Part shown: positions 1-8,800 of the stretch, in pieces | How the letters are laid out: every line of letters begins with the position of its first letter | Numbering within the stretch: the first letter of the stretch is position 1 | Assembly (NCBI GenBank): GCA_041581055.1 | Contig: JBFGCT010000023.1 | Coordinates: 1-31,312 of the forward strand | Reading direction: 5' to 3' | Length of the DNA stretch: 31,312 nucleotides | Source of the DNA: JBFGCT01 sp041581055 | Lineage (GTDB): Bacteria > Actinomycetota > Acidimicrobiia > Acidimicrobiales > Ilumatobacteraceae | The notes under the pieces: generated by a model | The model's input: only the letters and a program-made list of their open reading frames with translations | The model's database searches: none | What the model was told of the DNA's origin: nothing | Position numbers and translations under genes: made by a program

Positions 1-530
1 CCGGTCACGTCGGTGTAGATCTCACAGGCGTCGGCGCCCATCGCCTGCGCCAGCGCCGACGCGGTCAGATCGGACGCGCCCCGGCCCATCGTCGTGATCT
101 CCTTGTCGGTGCTCACGCCCTGGAACCCGGCGATGACGCAGACCTTGCCCTCGCTCAGCGATTGGCGGACCCGGTCGCCCTTGACCTCGACGATCTTGGC
201 CTTGCGGTGGGAGGTGTCGGTGATGATGCCGACCTGGCTGCCGGTGAAGCTGATCGCGTCGATCCCGCGGTCGGCGAGCGCCATCGTCATCAACGCCGCC
301 GTCTGGCGCTCGCCGGTCGTGAGCAGCATGTCCATCTCGCGGCCGGGTTGGGTCCGGGACACGGTGTCGGCGAGGGCGATCAGGTTGTCGGTCGCCTTGC
401 CCATCGCCGAGACGACGACGATCACGTCGTTGCCCCGCTTCTTGGTGAACGCCACGTTGTCGGCGACCGCGTTGATGCGGTCCGGGTCGGCCACCGAGGT
501 GCCGCCGTACTTCTGGACGATCAGAGCCAC
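1..530 (-). CDS. lysC: Aspartate kinase, N-terminal part (cut by window edge)
   Basis: Phosphorylates L-aspartate, the first step to lysine, methionine, threonine and diaminopimelate. Reading from a GTG at 530, the protein opens with VALIVQKYGGTSVADPDRI, the nucleotide-binding KYGGTSV signature of aspartokinases. It continues through VVVSAMGKATDNL, the TTGERQTAALM stretch, GFQGVSTDKEITTMGRGASD and DACEIYTDV, all hallmark catalytic-domain segments. About 177 of some 410 residues are present; the C-terminal ACT regulatory domains lie beyond position 1. The GTG is chosen because the conserved N-terminus begins right there; an ATG further up at 559 is in another frame. There is no clear Shine-Dalgarno sequence; a TAGCCT box lies 9 nt upstream. 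The gene is 46 bp downstream of kynU in the same direction. Identification is firm. Confidence 0.95.
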   Translation of the reverse strand, partial: MALIVQKYGGTSVADPDRINAVADNVAFTKKRGNDVIVVVSAMGKATDNLIALADTVSRTQPGREMDMLLTTGERQTAALMTMALADRGIDAISFTGSQVGIITDTSHRKAKIVEVKGDRVRQSLSEGKVCVIAGFQGVSTDKEITTMGRGASDLTASALAQAMGADACEIYTDVT

Positions 531-576
531 GGGTACCGGAGGCTACCCCTGCCATCTCCAAGGAGGTGGGTCGGGT

Positions 577-1725
577 TTACGCGAGCGCGGCGATGGCGGT
601 GACCGCGTCGTGGACGTCGGTGTACCGGGTGGTCAGCGGCGACATGCCGAGGCGGAGGATGTCGGGATCGCGGCGGTCGACGATCACCCGCCGCTCGATC
701 AGGTCACGGTGCAGCCGCGTCGCGTCGGCGTGGCGGATCGCGACGTGGCCGCCGCGCCGCAGCGGGTCGAGCGGCGTCAACGTCTCGAGCCCGGCCTGCC
801 GGGCGAGGTCGAGCCCGAGCCCGGTCAGCCGCCTGGCCTTCTCGGCGATCGGCGCGATGCCGGCTTCGACCGTCAACGCGATCCCCTCGCGGGCGCCGAC
901 GAGCCCGAGCACGCCGGGCGTCCCGTTGAGGAGCCGCCCGATCCCGGGGCGCGGGTCGAACGGCCGCTCCATCGCGAACTGGTCGGTCTGCCCGAACCAC
1001 CCCCAGATCGGCTGCACGAGGCGGTCGTGCAGCGCGCTGGTCACGTGGGTGAACGCCGGTGAGCCGGGCCCGCCGTTGAGGAACTTGTACGTGCAGCCGA
1101 CCGCCAGCTCGACGCCGGCGGCGGGCAGGTCGAGGTCGAGCACACCGGCGGCGTGCGACAGGTCCCAGACGGTCGTCGCCCCCGCGCTCGACGCCCGCTC
1201 GGTCTCGGCGGCGAGGTCGGTCAGCTCGGCCGTGCGGTAGTCGACGAGCGAGCGGAGCACCACGTCGACCCCGTCGAGATCGTCGAGGCCCCGCCGCACC
1301 TCGACGTCGCGCAGTCGGGCGATGCCGTCGGCCACGTAGCGATCGGTGGGGAACTCGTCGTCGCTCACCGCGATGACCCGCCGGCCCGGCTCGAGGTCGA
1401 GCGCGACGTTGACGAGCTGGAACAGGCCGACCGTCGTCGAGTCGTGCACGGCGACCTCGCCCGGCGCGGTGCCGAGCAGCGGCGCGAGCAGGTCGCCGAC
1501 CGCCAGCGGCTGATCGAGCCAGCCGTGCTCCCACCACGAGGTGATCAGGTCGCCGGCCCACTGCTGCTCGACGGCGCGCCGCAACGCCTCGACCGTGCGC
1601 CGCGGGGTCATCCCGAGCGAGTTCCCGTCGAGGTAGACCAACCCCGGGTCGACGACGACGAACTCGTCGCGCCAGGGGGCGAGCGGGTCGGTTCGATCGA
1701 GCGCCTCGGCCGCGGCCCTGCTCAA
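577..1725 (-). CDS. kynU: Kynureninase
   Basis: PLP-dependent hydrolase (EC 3.7.1.3) that cleaves kynurenine to anthranilate and alanine, and/or 3-hydroxykynurenine, in tryptophan breakdown. The 382-residue protein has the family N-terminus (YLDGNSLGM near residue 31), the HDSTTVGLFQL phosphate-cup region near 94, VWDLSHAAG with the PLP-ring aspartate near 188, and the GCTYKFLNGGPG motif whose Lys214 should form the Schiff base. IWGWFGQ and FLNGGPGSPAF are typical of the bacterial family. The start is a TTG at 1725: no ATG or GTG in frame fits, and homologues begin near this RAAAEALD segment. The gene lies 43 bp after the DNA ligase gene on the same strand. No kynurenine formamidase or tryptophan dioxygenase gene is visible here, so the pathway must be completed elsewhere. 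Confidence 0.93.
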   Translation of the reverse strand: MSRAAAEALDRTDPLAPWRDEFVVVDPGLVYLDGNSLGMTPRRTVEALRRAVEQQWAGDLITSWWEHGWLDQPLAVGDLLAPLLGTAPGEVAVHDSTTVGLFQLVNVALDLEPGRRVIAVSDDEFPTDRYVADGIARLRDVEVRRGLDDLDGVDVVLRSLVDYRTAELTDLAAETERASSAGATTVWDLSHAAGVLDLDLPAAGVELAVGCTYKFLNGGPGSPAFTHVTSALHDRLVQPIWGWFGQTDQFAMERPFDPRPGIGRLLNGTPGVLGLVGAREGIALTVEAGIAPIAEKARRLTGLGLDLARQAGLETLTPLDPLRRGGHVAIRHADATRLHRDLIERRVIVDRRDPDILRLGMSPLTTRYTDVHDAVTAIAALA

Positions 1726-1768
1726 CGCCGACCCCGCGCCGAATCGTCCGCCGACTCGCCGGAACCAC

Positions 1769-2680
1769 TCATTCGTCGACCAGCTCGACGAAGCTGGCGT
1801 GGCGCACCAGCCCCTCGTTGGTGAACTCGGCGATCTCGATCCTCGCCCGCAGCACGGGCTCGACCCACGTCGCGTGACGGCCGTAGGCGCTGGCCGGCGG
1901 CGGGTCGAACGGGCAGTCCGCGGCCGTCATGTCCCGGAGTCGGGCGGCGAGCGCGTCGAGCGTCGCATGGTCGAACCCCGTTCCGACGCCGCCGGCGAAC
2001 ACGAGCCGCCCGCCGTCGCGGCGCCCGACGAGGAGCGACCCGAACGTCGTCGCCCGGCTGCCCGACCCGGTCGTGTAGCCGCCGATGACCACCTCGACGG
2101 GACGCCGGTTCTTCACCTTGCGCCAGTCCTTGGAGCGCGTGCCCGGCCGGTACAGCGAGCCGAGGCGCTTGGCGATGACCCCTTCGAGGCCGATGTCCGC
2201 GGTCGCCGCCAGCAGCGCCGCCCCGTCGCCGATCCGGTTGGGCGGGATCGCCCAGTTGTCTCCGGGCTCGACCAGGTCTGCGAGCAGACGGCGACGCTCC
2301 TCGTACGGGACGCCGATCGTGTCGGTGCCGGCGATCGACAGCACGTCGAACAGGTGAAGCACCGCTTGCCGGTCCCCGCCGGGACCGCTCTGCTGCACGA
2401 GCTCGAAGCGGGGCCAGCCGTCATCGTCGAGGACGACCAGCTCGCCGTCGACGATCGCACTGGTCGCGTTGATCGCCGAACCGAGGTCGATCAGCTCCGG
2501 CCACCGCTCCGACACGTCGTGGCCCGCCGTGCTCTGGAGCCGGGCGCGGCCCCCGCCGAGGTGGGCGATCGTGCGGTAGCCGTCCCACTTGATCTCGAAG
2601 GCCCACCGGCCGTCGTCGTCGGGCAGCCGGCCGATGCCGGCCTTCATCGGCGTGACGGGAAAGTGCAGCGACACCGACAC
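1769..2680 (-). CDS. ATP-dependent DNA ligase, LigC/LigD-ligase type
   Basis: Seals DNA nicks using ATP. Motif I is FEIKWDGYR with the adenylated lysine at residue 31 of the longest reading. EGVIAKRLGSLYRPG (motif IV region) and DWRKVK (motif V) follow, and the C-terminal part from VIGGYTTG to HASFVELVDE is the OB-fold region. At about 300 residues it has the ligase domain alone, without the polymerase and nuclease domains of full LigD, so it resembles LigC-type ligases used in end joining or base-excision repair. No Ku or primase gene is nearby. The longest reading starts at a GTG at 2680, but a TACGAT box at 2683-2688 sits 8 nt before a second GTG at 2674, which would give a leaderless start two codons later. 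The LigC assignment over a LigD fragment is inference. Confidence 0.9.
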   Translation of the reverse strand: MSVSLHFPVTPMKAGIGRLPDDDGRWAFEIKWDGYRTIAHLGGGRARLQSTAGHDVSERWPELIDLGSAINATSAIVDGELVVLDDDGWPRFELVQQSGPGGDRQAVLHLFDVLSIAGTDTIGVPYEERRRLLADLVEPGDNWAIPPNRIGDGAALLAATADIGLEGVIAKRLGSLYRPGTRSKDWRKVKNRRPVEVVIGGYTTGSGSRATTFGSLLVGRRDGGRLVFAGGVGTGFDHATLDALAARLRDMTAADCPFDPPPASAYGRHATWVEPVLRARIEIAEFTNEGLVRHASFVELVDE

Positions 2681-2682
2681 TG

Positions 2683-2688
2683 ATCGTA
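2683..2688 (-). promoter_or_regulatory. -10 box (TACGAT) for the DNA ligase gene
   Basis: TACGAT matches the TANNNT -10 pattern and lies 8 nt before the in-frame GTG at 2674 but only 2 nt before the GTG at 2680. If transcription begins 6-8 nt after the box, the message is leaderless and the ligase starts at 2674. No -35 element is evident. Confidence 0.4.
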
Positions 2689-2767
2689 CGTCGATGACCG
2701 CGTCACGCCAGCACCTCGTCGCGCCGTCGCGTCGAAGGCCGGCCCCGTCGCCGTGGGCGGTGGGTCG

Positions 2768-3982
2768 TCAGGAGGGGACGCGGCTCGAGATCACGCCCGC
2801 GTCCTCCAGGCCGCCGAGCCGGTCGGCGTCGTACCCGAGCACCTCGGACAGCACGGCGCGGTTGTCCTCGCCGCGATACTTCGGCACGCCGGAGACACCG
2901 ACGTCGGGCGCCGCGCCGAACCGCCATGGAGCATCGGGCACCGTGATCGTGCCGCCGGCCCGGTCGTCGACCTTGACGGTGACCCCCCGCTCCTCGCCCC
3001 AGTCGGTGCCGACGAGTTCGCCGGGCGCGCGCACCCGTCCGACGGCGAGCTGGTGCGCGGCGAACCGCCGCTCGAACTCGTCGGCGTCGGGGACGGTCGC
3101 CGCGTGGTCGCGGATGATGTCGCACAGCGCGCCGAAGTTGGCCCGCCGGGCGGCGACGTCGGAGAACCGGGCGTCGCCGGCGAGGTCGGCGCGGCCCATC
3201 GCCGCGAGGAACAGCTCGAACGTGCCGCGCTCGGCCGGGTGCCCGCTGACGACCAGGGACTCGCCGTCGGCCACCGTGAGCACCAGGTAGTCGCCGGGTC
3301 GGAAGCTGCGGATCCAACCGGGGTCGTCGTCGCCCTCCCACAGCGCGTCGTGGAGGTGCTCGTTGACGTACAGCATCGTCTCGGCCATCGAGACGTCGAT
3401 CGACTGGCCGCGCCCGGTGTGCTCCCGCTGGTACAGCGCGGCCAGGATCGCGGTCGCCGCCTCCAGCGCGGTGTAGACGTCGGCGTGGCTGTGCGGATCC
3501 TTGGCGTACACGCCGTCGCGGGCGTCCCCTTGCGACGCGATGATGCCGGTCTCGGCCTCGACGACCGGGGCGTAGGCCCGCCGGTGGACCCACGGCCCGG
3601 TCTGGCCGTAGCCGGAGATCGACGCGTAGACGAGGCGCGGGTTGCGGGCCAGCGCCACGTCGGCCCCGACGCCGAGCCGGCTCATCACGCCGGGCCGATA
3701 GTTCTCGACGAGGACGTCGGCGTGTTCGATCAGCTCGAGCAGGACCGCCGTGCCCTCCGGGTTCCCGAGGTCGAGGCTGATGTTGCGCTTCCCGGTGTTC
3801 TGCTGGACGAAGTAGCTCGACAGGCCATGGCGGCGGGGGGTGGCGAACCGCGTCAGGTCGCCGCTCGGGGGCTCGATCTTGATCACCTCGGCCCCGAGGT
3901 CGGCGAGCATGCGCGTGCAGTGCGGGCCCGAGAGCACCCGCGTCAAGTCGAGCACGCGGACCCCGGTGAGCGGCGACGTCAT
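2768..3982 (-). CDS. Family III CoA-transferase (CaiB/BaiF/formyl-CoA transferase type)
   Basis: Transfers CoA between carboxylic acids through an aspartyl-CoA thioester. The 404-residue protein shows the family N-terminus (GVRVLDLTRVLSGP and LGAEVIKIEPP), the ENYRPG motif near 93, YASISGYGQTGP near 119, and HADVYTALEA, where Asp168 aligns with the catalytic aspartate. GRGQSIDVSMAE follows. The substrate cannot be told from sequence; the family covers carnitine, formyl, succinyl, bile-acid and methylacyl racemase reactions. The gene is divergent from the helicase and 87 bp upstream of the ligase gene on the same strand. The ATG at 3982 begins directly at the conserved N-terminus, and a CACGAT hexamer 6 nt upstream could be a degenerate -10 box. 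CoA-transferase membership is firm, substrate unknown. Confidence 0.92.
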   Translation of the reverse strand: MTSPLTGVRVLDLTRVLSGPHCTRMLADLGAEVIKIEPPSGDLTRFATPRRHGLSSYFVQQNTGKRNISLDLGNPEGTAVLLELIEHADVLVENYRPGVMSRLGVGADVALARNPRLVYASISGYGQTGPWVHRRAYAPVVEAETGIIASQGDARDGVYAKDPHSHADVYTALEAATAILAALYQREHTGRGQSIDVSMAETMLYVNEHLHDALWEGDDDPGWIRSFRPGDYLVLTVADGESLVVSGHPAERGTFELFLAAMGRADLAGDARFSDVAARRANFGALCDIIRDHAATVPDADEFERRFAAHQLAVGRVRAPGELVGTDWGEERGVTVKVDDRAGGTITVPDAPWRFGAAPDVGVSGVPKYRGEDNRAVLSEVLGYDADRLGGLEDAGVISSRVPS

Positions 3983-4059
3983 CGTCCCATCGTGGTCGAT
4001 CGGCGTGCGGCCGGCCGAAGTGAGACCGTGCGCCGAACACGGATCGGCGGTTTGGCCGA

Positions 4060-4065
4060 TAGCGT
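4060..4065 (+). promoter_or_regulatory. Possible -10 box (TAGCGT) of the helicase gene
   Basis: TAGCGT is the best TANNNT hexamer in the 178-bp divergent gap. It would give a leader of roughly 90 nt before the ATG at 4161, unlike the leaderless genes elsewhere in the window. No convincing -35 hexamer is seen at 17 bp, so this is tentative. Confidence 0.25.
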
Positions 4066-4075
4066 GCGCAGCGCT

Positions 4076-4095
4076 CCGGTCGACCCCCCGACCGG
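4076..4095 (+). promoter_or_regulatory. Hairpin in the 5' leader of the helicase/cold-shock gene
   Basis: CCGGTCG at 4076-4082 and CGACCGG at 4089-4095 form a perfect 7-bp stem around a 6-nt loop, 65 nt before the helicase start codon. With the TAGCGT box upstream it would lie in a structured leader. Cold-shock genes commonly carry structured leaders, so a temperature-responsive role is conceivable; it is inferred, not shown. Confidence 0.35.
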
Positions 4096-4160
4096 TGAGT
4101 GCATCTCGGATTCATCGCTCCGGCTGTGCGCTGTCGAGCAGAACAAGGACTCCAACACTC

Positions 4161-5729
4161 ATGACCATCCTCGACGACGCCGCGCGCGTCGCTTCCCCCG
4201 CCGACGCCGTGGTGCCGGGCGCCCCCACGTTCGCCGAACTCGGCCTCCCCCAGGTGATCACCCGGCTGCTCGACCGCCAAGGCATCGAGCTGCCGTTCCC
4301 GATCCAGGCAGCCGTCATCCCCGACGCGCTGGCCGGCCGGGACGTCGCCGGCCGGGCCCCGACCGGATCGGGCAAGACGCTCGGCTTCGGGTTGCCCGTC
4401 GTCGCCGGCCTGGTCGACGCCAAGCCGCGCCGGCCGGTCGCGCTGGTGCTCGCGCCGACTCGCGAGCTGGCCGAGCAGATCATGGCCGAACTCGTCCCGT
4501 TCGCGAGGGCGGCGGGTCATGCGGCTGCGTCGGTCTACGGCGGGGTCGGCTACGGCAACCAGCGCAAGGCGCTCGACCGCGGGTGCGAGCTCGTCGTCGC
4601 CTGCCCGGGCCGCCTCGAGGATCTGATCCAGATGCGGGCGATCGACTTGCGCGACGTGACCACGGTCGTCGTCGACGAGGCCGACCAGATGGCCGACATG
4701 GGCTTCCTGCCCGCGGTCCGCCGGATCGTCGGCCAGACCGCGCCCGACCGCCAGGTGCTGCTGTTCTCGGCGACGCTCGACGGCCCGGTGGCGTCGCTCG
4801 TCAAGGAGTACCAGCGCGACGCGGTGCGCCACGAGGTCGGCCCGAAGGGCCCCGACGTGCGCGCCGCGAACCACTTCTTCTGGACCATGGACCGCACCGA
4901 GCGCGTCGCCACGACGGCATCGGTGATCGACCGCCTCGGCTCGACGATCGTGTTCACCAGAACCCGCCACGGCGCCGACCGCCTGGCCAAGCAGCTCGGC
5001 AAGCTCGGCGTCGCCGCCGAGCCGATCCACGGCGGTCGCAGCCAGGGCCAGCGCGATCGGGCGCTCGCCGCGTTCAAGAAGAACCAGGCCGCCGCGCTGA
5101 TCGCCACCGACGTCGCCGCCCGCGGCATCCACGTCGACGGCGTCGCCGCCGTCGTCCACTTCGACCCGCCGGCCGACGGCTCGACCTACCTCCACCGGTC
5201 CGGCCGCACCGCCCGCGCCGGCGCCCGGGGCATCGTCGTCTCGTTGCTCGAGCCGGCCGACAAGAAGGCGGCGCGCGCCATGCAGCGCCAGATCGGGATC
5301 GACGAGCCGCTCGGCCAAGCCGACCTCGACGCCCTGGTGCTCGAGGCGCTCGACGCGTCGTTCGACTCGCCGGCCGCCGCGCCCCGCCGGGAGCGGTCGT
5401 CGGCCGAGCGGGCCCCAGACGCGTCGTTCGACTCGCCGGCCGCCGCGCCCCGCCGGGAGCGGTCGTCGGCCGAGTCGGCGCGGGACGCGTCACCGGCGCG
5501 GGCGCCGATCGAGGTCGGCGCCGCCGACGGCTCGGTGAAGTTCTTCAACGCCGGCCGCGGGTACGGCTTCATCGTCCCCGACGACGGCGGGCCCGATCTG
5601 TTCGTGCACTACTCGAACATCGCGACCGAGGGCTTCAAGACCCTCGACAACGCCGCCCGCGTGGCGTACGGGGTGCGACCCGGCCGCAGCGGCCCCGAGG
5701 CGGTCGACGTCCGCGTCGTCACGGGCTGA
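4161..5729 (+). CDS. DEAD-box RNA helicase with C-terminal cold-shock domain
   Basis: ATP-dependent RNA unwinding enzyme, probably in RNA remodelling or ribosome assembly. The 522-residue protein has the Q-motif region (FAELGLP to PFPIQ), Walker A APTGSGKT at 66-73, PTREL near 99, DEAD at 172-175, SAT at 203-205, IVFTRTRHGADRL, ATDVAARGIHVDG and HRSGRTARAG. From about 453 to the end it is a cold-shock domain: DGSVKFFNAGRGYGFIVPDD (RNP1-like) and DLFVHYSNI (RNP2-like). Between the two lies a linker with an exact 22-residue duplication. The ATG at 4161 has a weak AAGGA 11 nt upstream and starts the family-like sequence; upstream codons in frame look like non-coding sequence. The single-chain helicase plus cold-shock fusion is uncommon: Mycobacterium tuberculosis has helicase and cspA as separate neighbours (recalled as Rv3649 and Rv3648c). 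Confidence 0.93.
   Translation: MTILDDAARVASPADAVVPGAPTFAELGLPQVITRLLDRQGIELPFPIQAAVIPDALAGRDVAGRAPTGSGKTLGFGLPVVAGLVDAKPRRPVALVLAPTRELAEQIMAELVPFARAAGHAAASVYGGVGYGNQRKALDRGCELVVACPGRLEDLIQMRAIDLRDVTTVVVDEADQMADMGFLPAVRRIVGQTAPDRQVLLFSATLDGPVASLVKEYQRDAVRHEVGPKGPDVRAANHFFWTMDRTERVATTASVIDRLGSTIVFTRTRHGADRLAKQLGKLGVAAEPIHGGRSQGQRDRALAAFKKNQAAALIATDVAARGIHVDGVAAVVHFDPPADGSTYLHRSGRTARAGARGIVVSLLEPADKKAARAMQRQIGIDEPLGQADLDALVLEALDASFDSPAAAPRRERSSAERAPDASFDSPAAAPRRERSSAESARDASPARAPIEVGAADGSVKFFNAGRGYGFIVPDDGGPDLFVHYSNIATEGFKTLDNAARVAYGVRPGRSGPEAVDVRVVTG
5352..5483 (+). repeat. 66-bp tandem duplication in the helicase linker
   Basis: Two copies (5352-5417 and 5418-5483) are identical over their first 57 bases and diverge only at the end. 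Each encodes 22 residues beginning DASFDSPAAAPRRERSSAE. The duplication keeps frame and lengthens the disordered linker between the helicase core and the cold-shock domain. The near identity suggests a recent event. Confidence 0.9.
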
Positions 5730-5783
5730 CCGCGCCGCAACCGCGCCACGACCGCGCCGCAACCGCGCCACGATCGCGCCGCA
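5729..5783 (+). repeat. 11-bp tandem repeat array between helicase and mannosidase genes
   Basis: Five consecutive 11-bp units follow the helicase stop codon: ACCGCGCCGCA, ACCGCGCCACG, ACCGCGCCGCA, ACCGCGCCACG, ATCGCGCCGCA, then a decayed sixth. The array alternates two variants, giving a 22-bp higher-order period. Eleven bases is close to one DNA helical turn, so a protein could meet each unit on the same face. The array sits 63 bp before the mannosidase -10 box. Confidence 0.85.
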
Positions 5784-5845
5784 ACCGTCCAGCACCACAT
5801 CGGAACGCCCTCCGTGTCGATCGGCGCGCGCCATGGCGCGGGCCG

Positions 5846-5851
5846 TAGTCT
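5846..5851 (+). promoter_or_regulatory. -10 box (TAGTCT) for leaderless mannosidase gene
   Basis: TAGTCT ends 6 nt before the GTG start at 5858, the spacing expected when transcription starts on the start codon itself. There is no Shine-Dalgarno sequence, which agrees with a leaderless message. Confidence 0.55.
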
Positions 5852-5857
5852 CGGGCC

Positions 5858-8800
5858 GTGCACGACGACCGTGAGCTGGTCGAGAGGCGAATCCGGCGGG
5901 AGCTGACCGAGCGCGTGCTCCCGCTCGTCCACCGCGATCATCGCCCGCTGGCGATCGAATCCGGCCCCGACCTCGATCACCTCAAGCCATCCCTCGCCGG
6001 TGAGGCGTGGGGGGCGCCGTGGCAGACCACGTGGTTCCGGCTCCGCGGCGTCGTTCCCGACGAGTGGGCGGGCGGCCGCGTCGAGGCGGTTGTCGACCTC
6101 GGCTTCACGCCCGCTCCCGCCGGCTTCCAGTGTGAGGGTCTCGTGGCGGCCGTCGACGCCGACGGGCGGTGGACACCGCGCCACGGGCTCCACCCGAATC
6201 GGATGTACTCGCCGATCGGGTCGCGCCCCGGGCCGGTCGAGCTCCACGTCGAGGCGGCCTCCAACCCGTCGTTCCCCCAGTTCCGCCCGTCGCCGCTCGG
6301 ATCCCCGGCGACCGCCGGCGACGCGCCGCTGTACCGCTTCCGCGGCGCCCGCCTCGTCCTCGTCGACACCGAGGCGGAGTCGCTCGTGCACGACCTCGAC
6401 GTCCTCGACGGCATCGCCCGCTCCCTCCCCACGGTCGAACCGCGGCGGGCTCGTCTGCTGGCGGTGATCGCCTCGGCGCTCGACGCGGTCCCCGACATCG
6501 ATCGCGCCCGCGCCATCGTGCGCCCCGAGCTCGCCGACGTGGGCGCCGCCGGCCGCCATCGCGTCGTCGCGGTCGGCCACGCCCACATCGACACCGCGTG
6601 GCTGTGGCCGACGCGGGAGACGCAGCGCAAGTGCGCCCGCACGTTCGCGTCGGCGGTCGCCCTGATGGACGACGACCCGGACTTCCGCTTCGCCTGCTCG
6701 CAGGCGCAGCACTACGAGTGGATCGAGCGCCGCCATCCGGAGCTGTTCGAGGCGATCGGGCAACGCGTCGAGCGGGGGCAGTGGATCCCGGTCGGCGGGA
6801 TGTGGGTCGAACCCGACATGAACCTGCCGGCGGGTGAGAGCCTGGTGCGGCAGATCGTCCACGGGCAGCGGTATTTCGAGCAGCGCTTCGGTCGGCGCTG
6901 CACCGAGGTCTGGATCCCCGACGTGTTCGGATACCCGGCCGGCCTGCCACAGGTGTTCGCCGCCGGCGGGATGACTCGATTCGTCACCCAGAAGCTGTCG
7001 TGGAACCAGCAGAATCGCTTTCCCCATCACACGTTCTGGTGGGAGGGGCTGGACGGGACGCGCGTCCTCGCCCACTTCCCGCCGGTCGACAACTACAACG
7101 CCGAGGTGACGCCGGGGGAGATCGCCCACACGGTCGAGAACTTCCGGGAGCACGCGTGGAGCGGGCTGTCGTTGATGCCGTTCGGCTACGGCGACGGCGG
7201 AGGGGGACCGACGCGCGAGATGCTCGAACGGGCCCGCCGCCTCGCCACCGCCGACCCGCGGGCGACGGTCGAGCTCGGCACGCCGGCGCACTTCTTCGAG
7301 GCGGTCGAGCGCGAGGTGTGCCGCGGCGCCGACGTCCCGGTGTGGCGCGGCGAGCTCTATCTCGAGACCCATCGGGGCGTGCTCACCAGCCAGCTGCGCA
7401 CCAAGGTCGGGAACCGACGCTGCGAGCGGCTGCTCGTCGAGGCCGAGCTCTGGGCGGCGGCCGCGGGCCGGGCGGCGCCGGTCGAGGAGCTGTGGCGCGA
7501 CCTGCTGACCCAGCAGTTCCACGACATCCTCCCCGGCTCGTCGATCGGATGGGTCCACGACGAGGCCGAGGCGGTCTTCGAGCGCGTCGCCGCGGCGGCG
7601 GAGTCGTCGATCGCCGCGTCCTTGGCGTCGATCGCGCCCGCCGGGACGTGGCTCGCCAACGCGGCCGACGTGCCGATCGACGCGGTGGTCGTCGTCGCCG
7701 GCGACGCGCTGGACGCGATCGACGCGTCGGGCGGCGCGGCCGGCCCGACCCAGCGGTTGGAGGACGGGCGGGTTGCGTTCCGCGCCTCGGCGCCGGCGCT
7801 GGGGCTGGCGCCGGTCGACCCCCGCCCGGTCGACGACGCGGTCGTCGTCACGGAGTCCTCGATGCTCAACCGCCATCTGGCGGTTCGCTGGGACCCGTTG
7901 GGCGCCATCACCTCGATCATCGACATCGAGCGGGCGCGCGAGTTGGTCTCCTCCGGCGAGCGGGCCGCCGTGCTCGAACTGGCTCGCGACCGGCCGGTGG
8001 AGTACGACGCGTGGGATCTCGAGGCCTGGACGCGGCGTGGCGCGTCGCCGCTCGCCGGGCCGGCGGAGATCGAGGTCCTCGACGCTGGGCCGCTCGTCGG
8101 CCGCATCCGGGTCACCAGGAAGTTCGGCCCGTCGACCGCAGCGGTCGTCTACGAGCTGCGGGCCGGCGCCGGCGAGCTGCTCGTGCACGTCGATCTCGAC
8201 TGGCGCCACGACGAGCACCTGCTCTCGATCGCCTTCCCCCTCGACGTCCGGGCCGAGACGGCGGCGTGCGACGTGCAGTTCGGCGTCGTCCACCGCCCGA
8301 CCCACCCGTCGAGCCCGTGGGACGCGGCGAAGTTCGAAGTGTGCGCGCACCGCTTCGTCGACCTGTCCGAGCCGAGCTTCGGCGTGGCCGTCCTCAACGA
8401 CGGGCGATACGGCCACTGCGTGTTCGACGGGGCGGTGCGCGTCAGCCTGGCCCGCGCCGCGAAGTACCCGGATCCCGACGCCGACCACGGCGCCCACGCC
8501 GTGACGCTCGCGGTGCGCCCCCACGGGCCGGGGTTGGCCGACGTCAGGGCGGCGGCGAGCCTGCTCAACCGCTCGCTGCGCGTGGTCGGCAATGGTGACG
8601 GCGCCGACCACGCCGACGACACGGCCGCCGCGCCGGTGGTCGCCGTCCACGGCGCGGGCGGGCGGCCGGCGCCGGGCGTCGAGGTCGACGCCGTCAAGTT
8701 GGCCGACGACGGATCGGGCGACCTCGTCGTCCGGCTGCACGAGGCGTGCGGCGACCGGGCGCGGGTCTCGGTGCTGGCGCGGCGCCCGATCGGCTGGGCG

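Noticed and set aside
2703..5318. An 871-codon minus-strand open frame across CoA-transferase and helicase
   Set aside because: It overlaps two clear genes in other frames and has no recognisable domain.
5609..8740. A 1043-codon open frame on the minus strand opposite the mannosidase gene
   Set aside because: It is an artefact of high GC: Arg/Asp/Val-rich sequence without domains, while the plus frame has full GH38 motifs.
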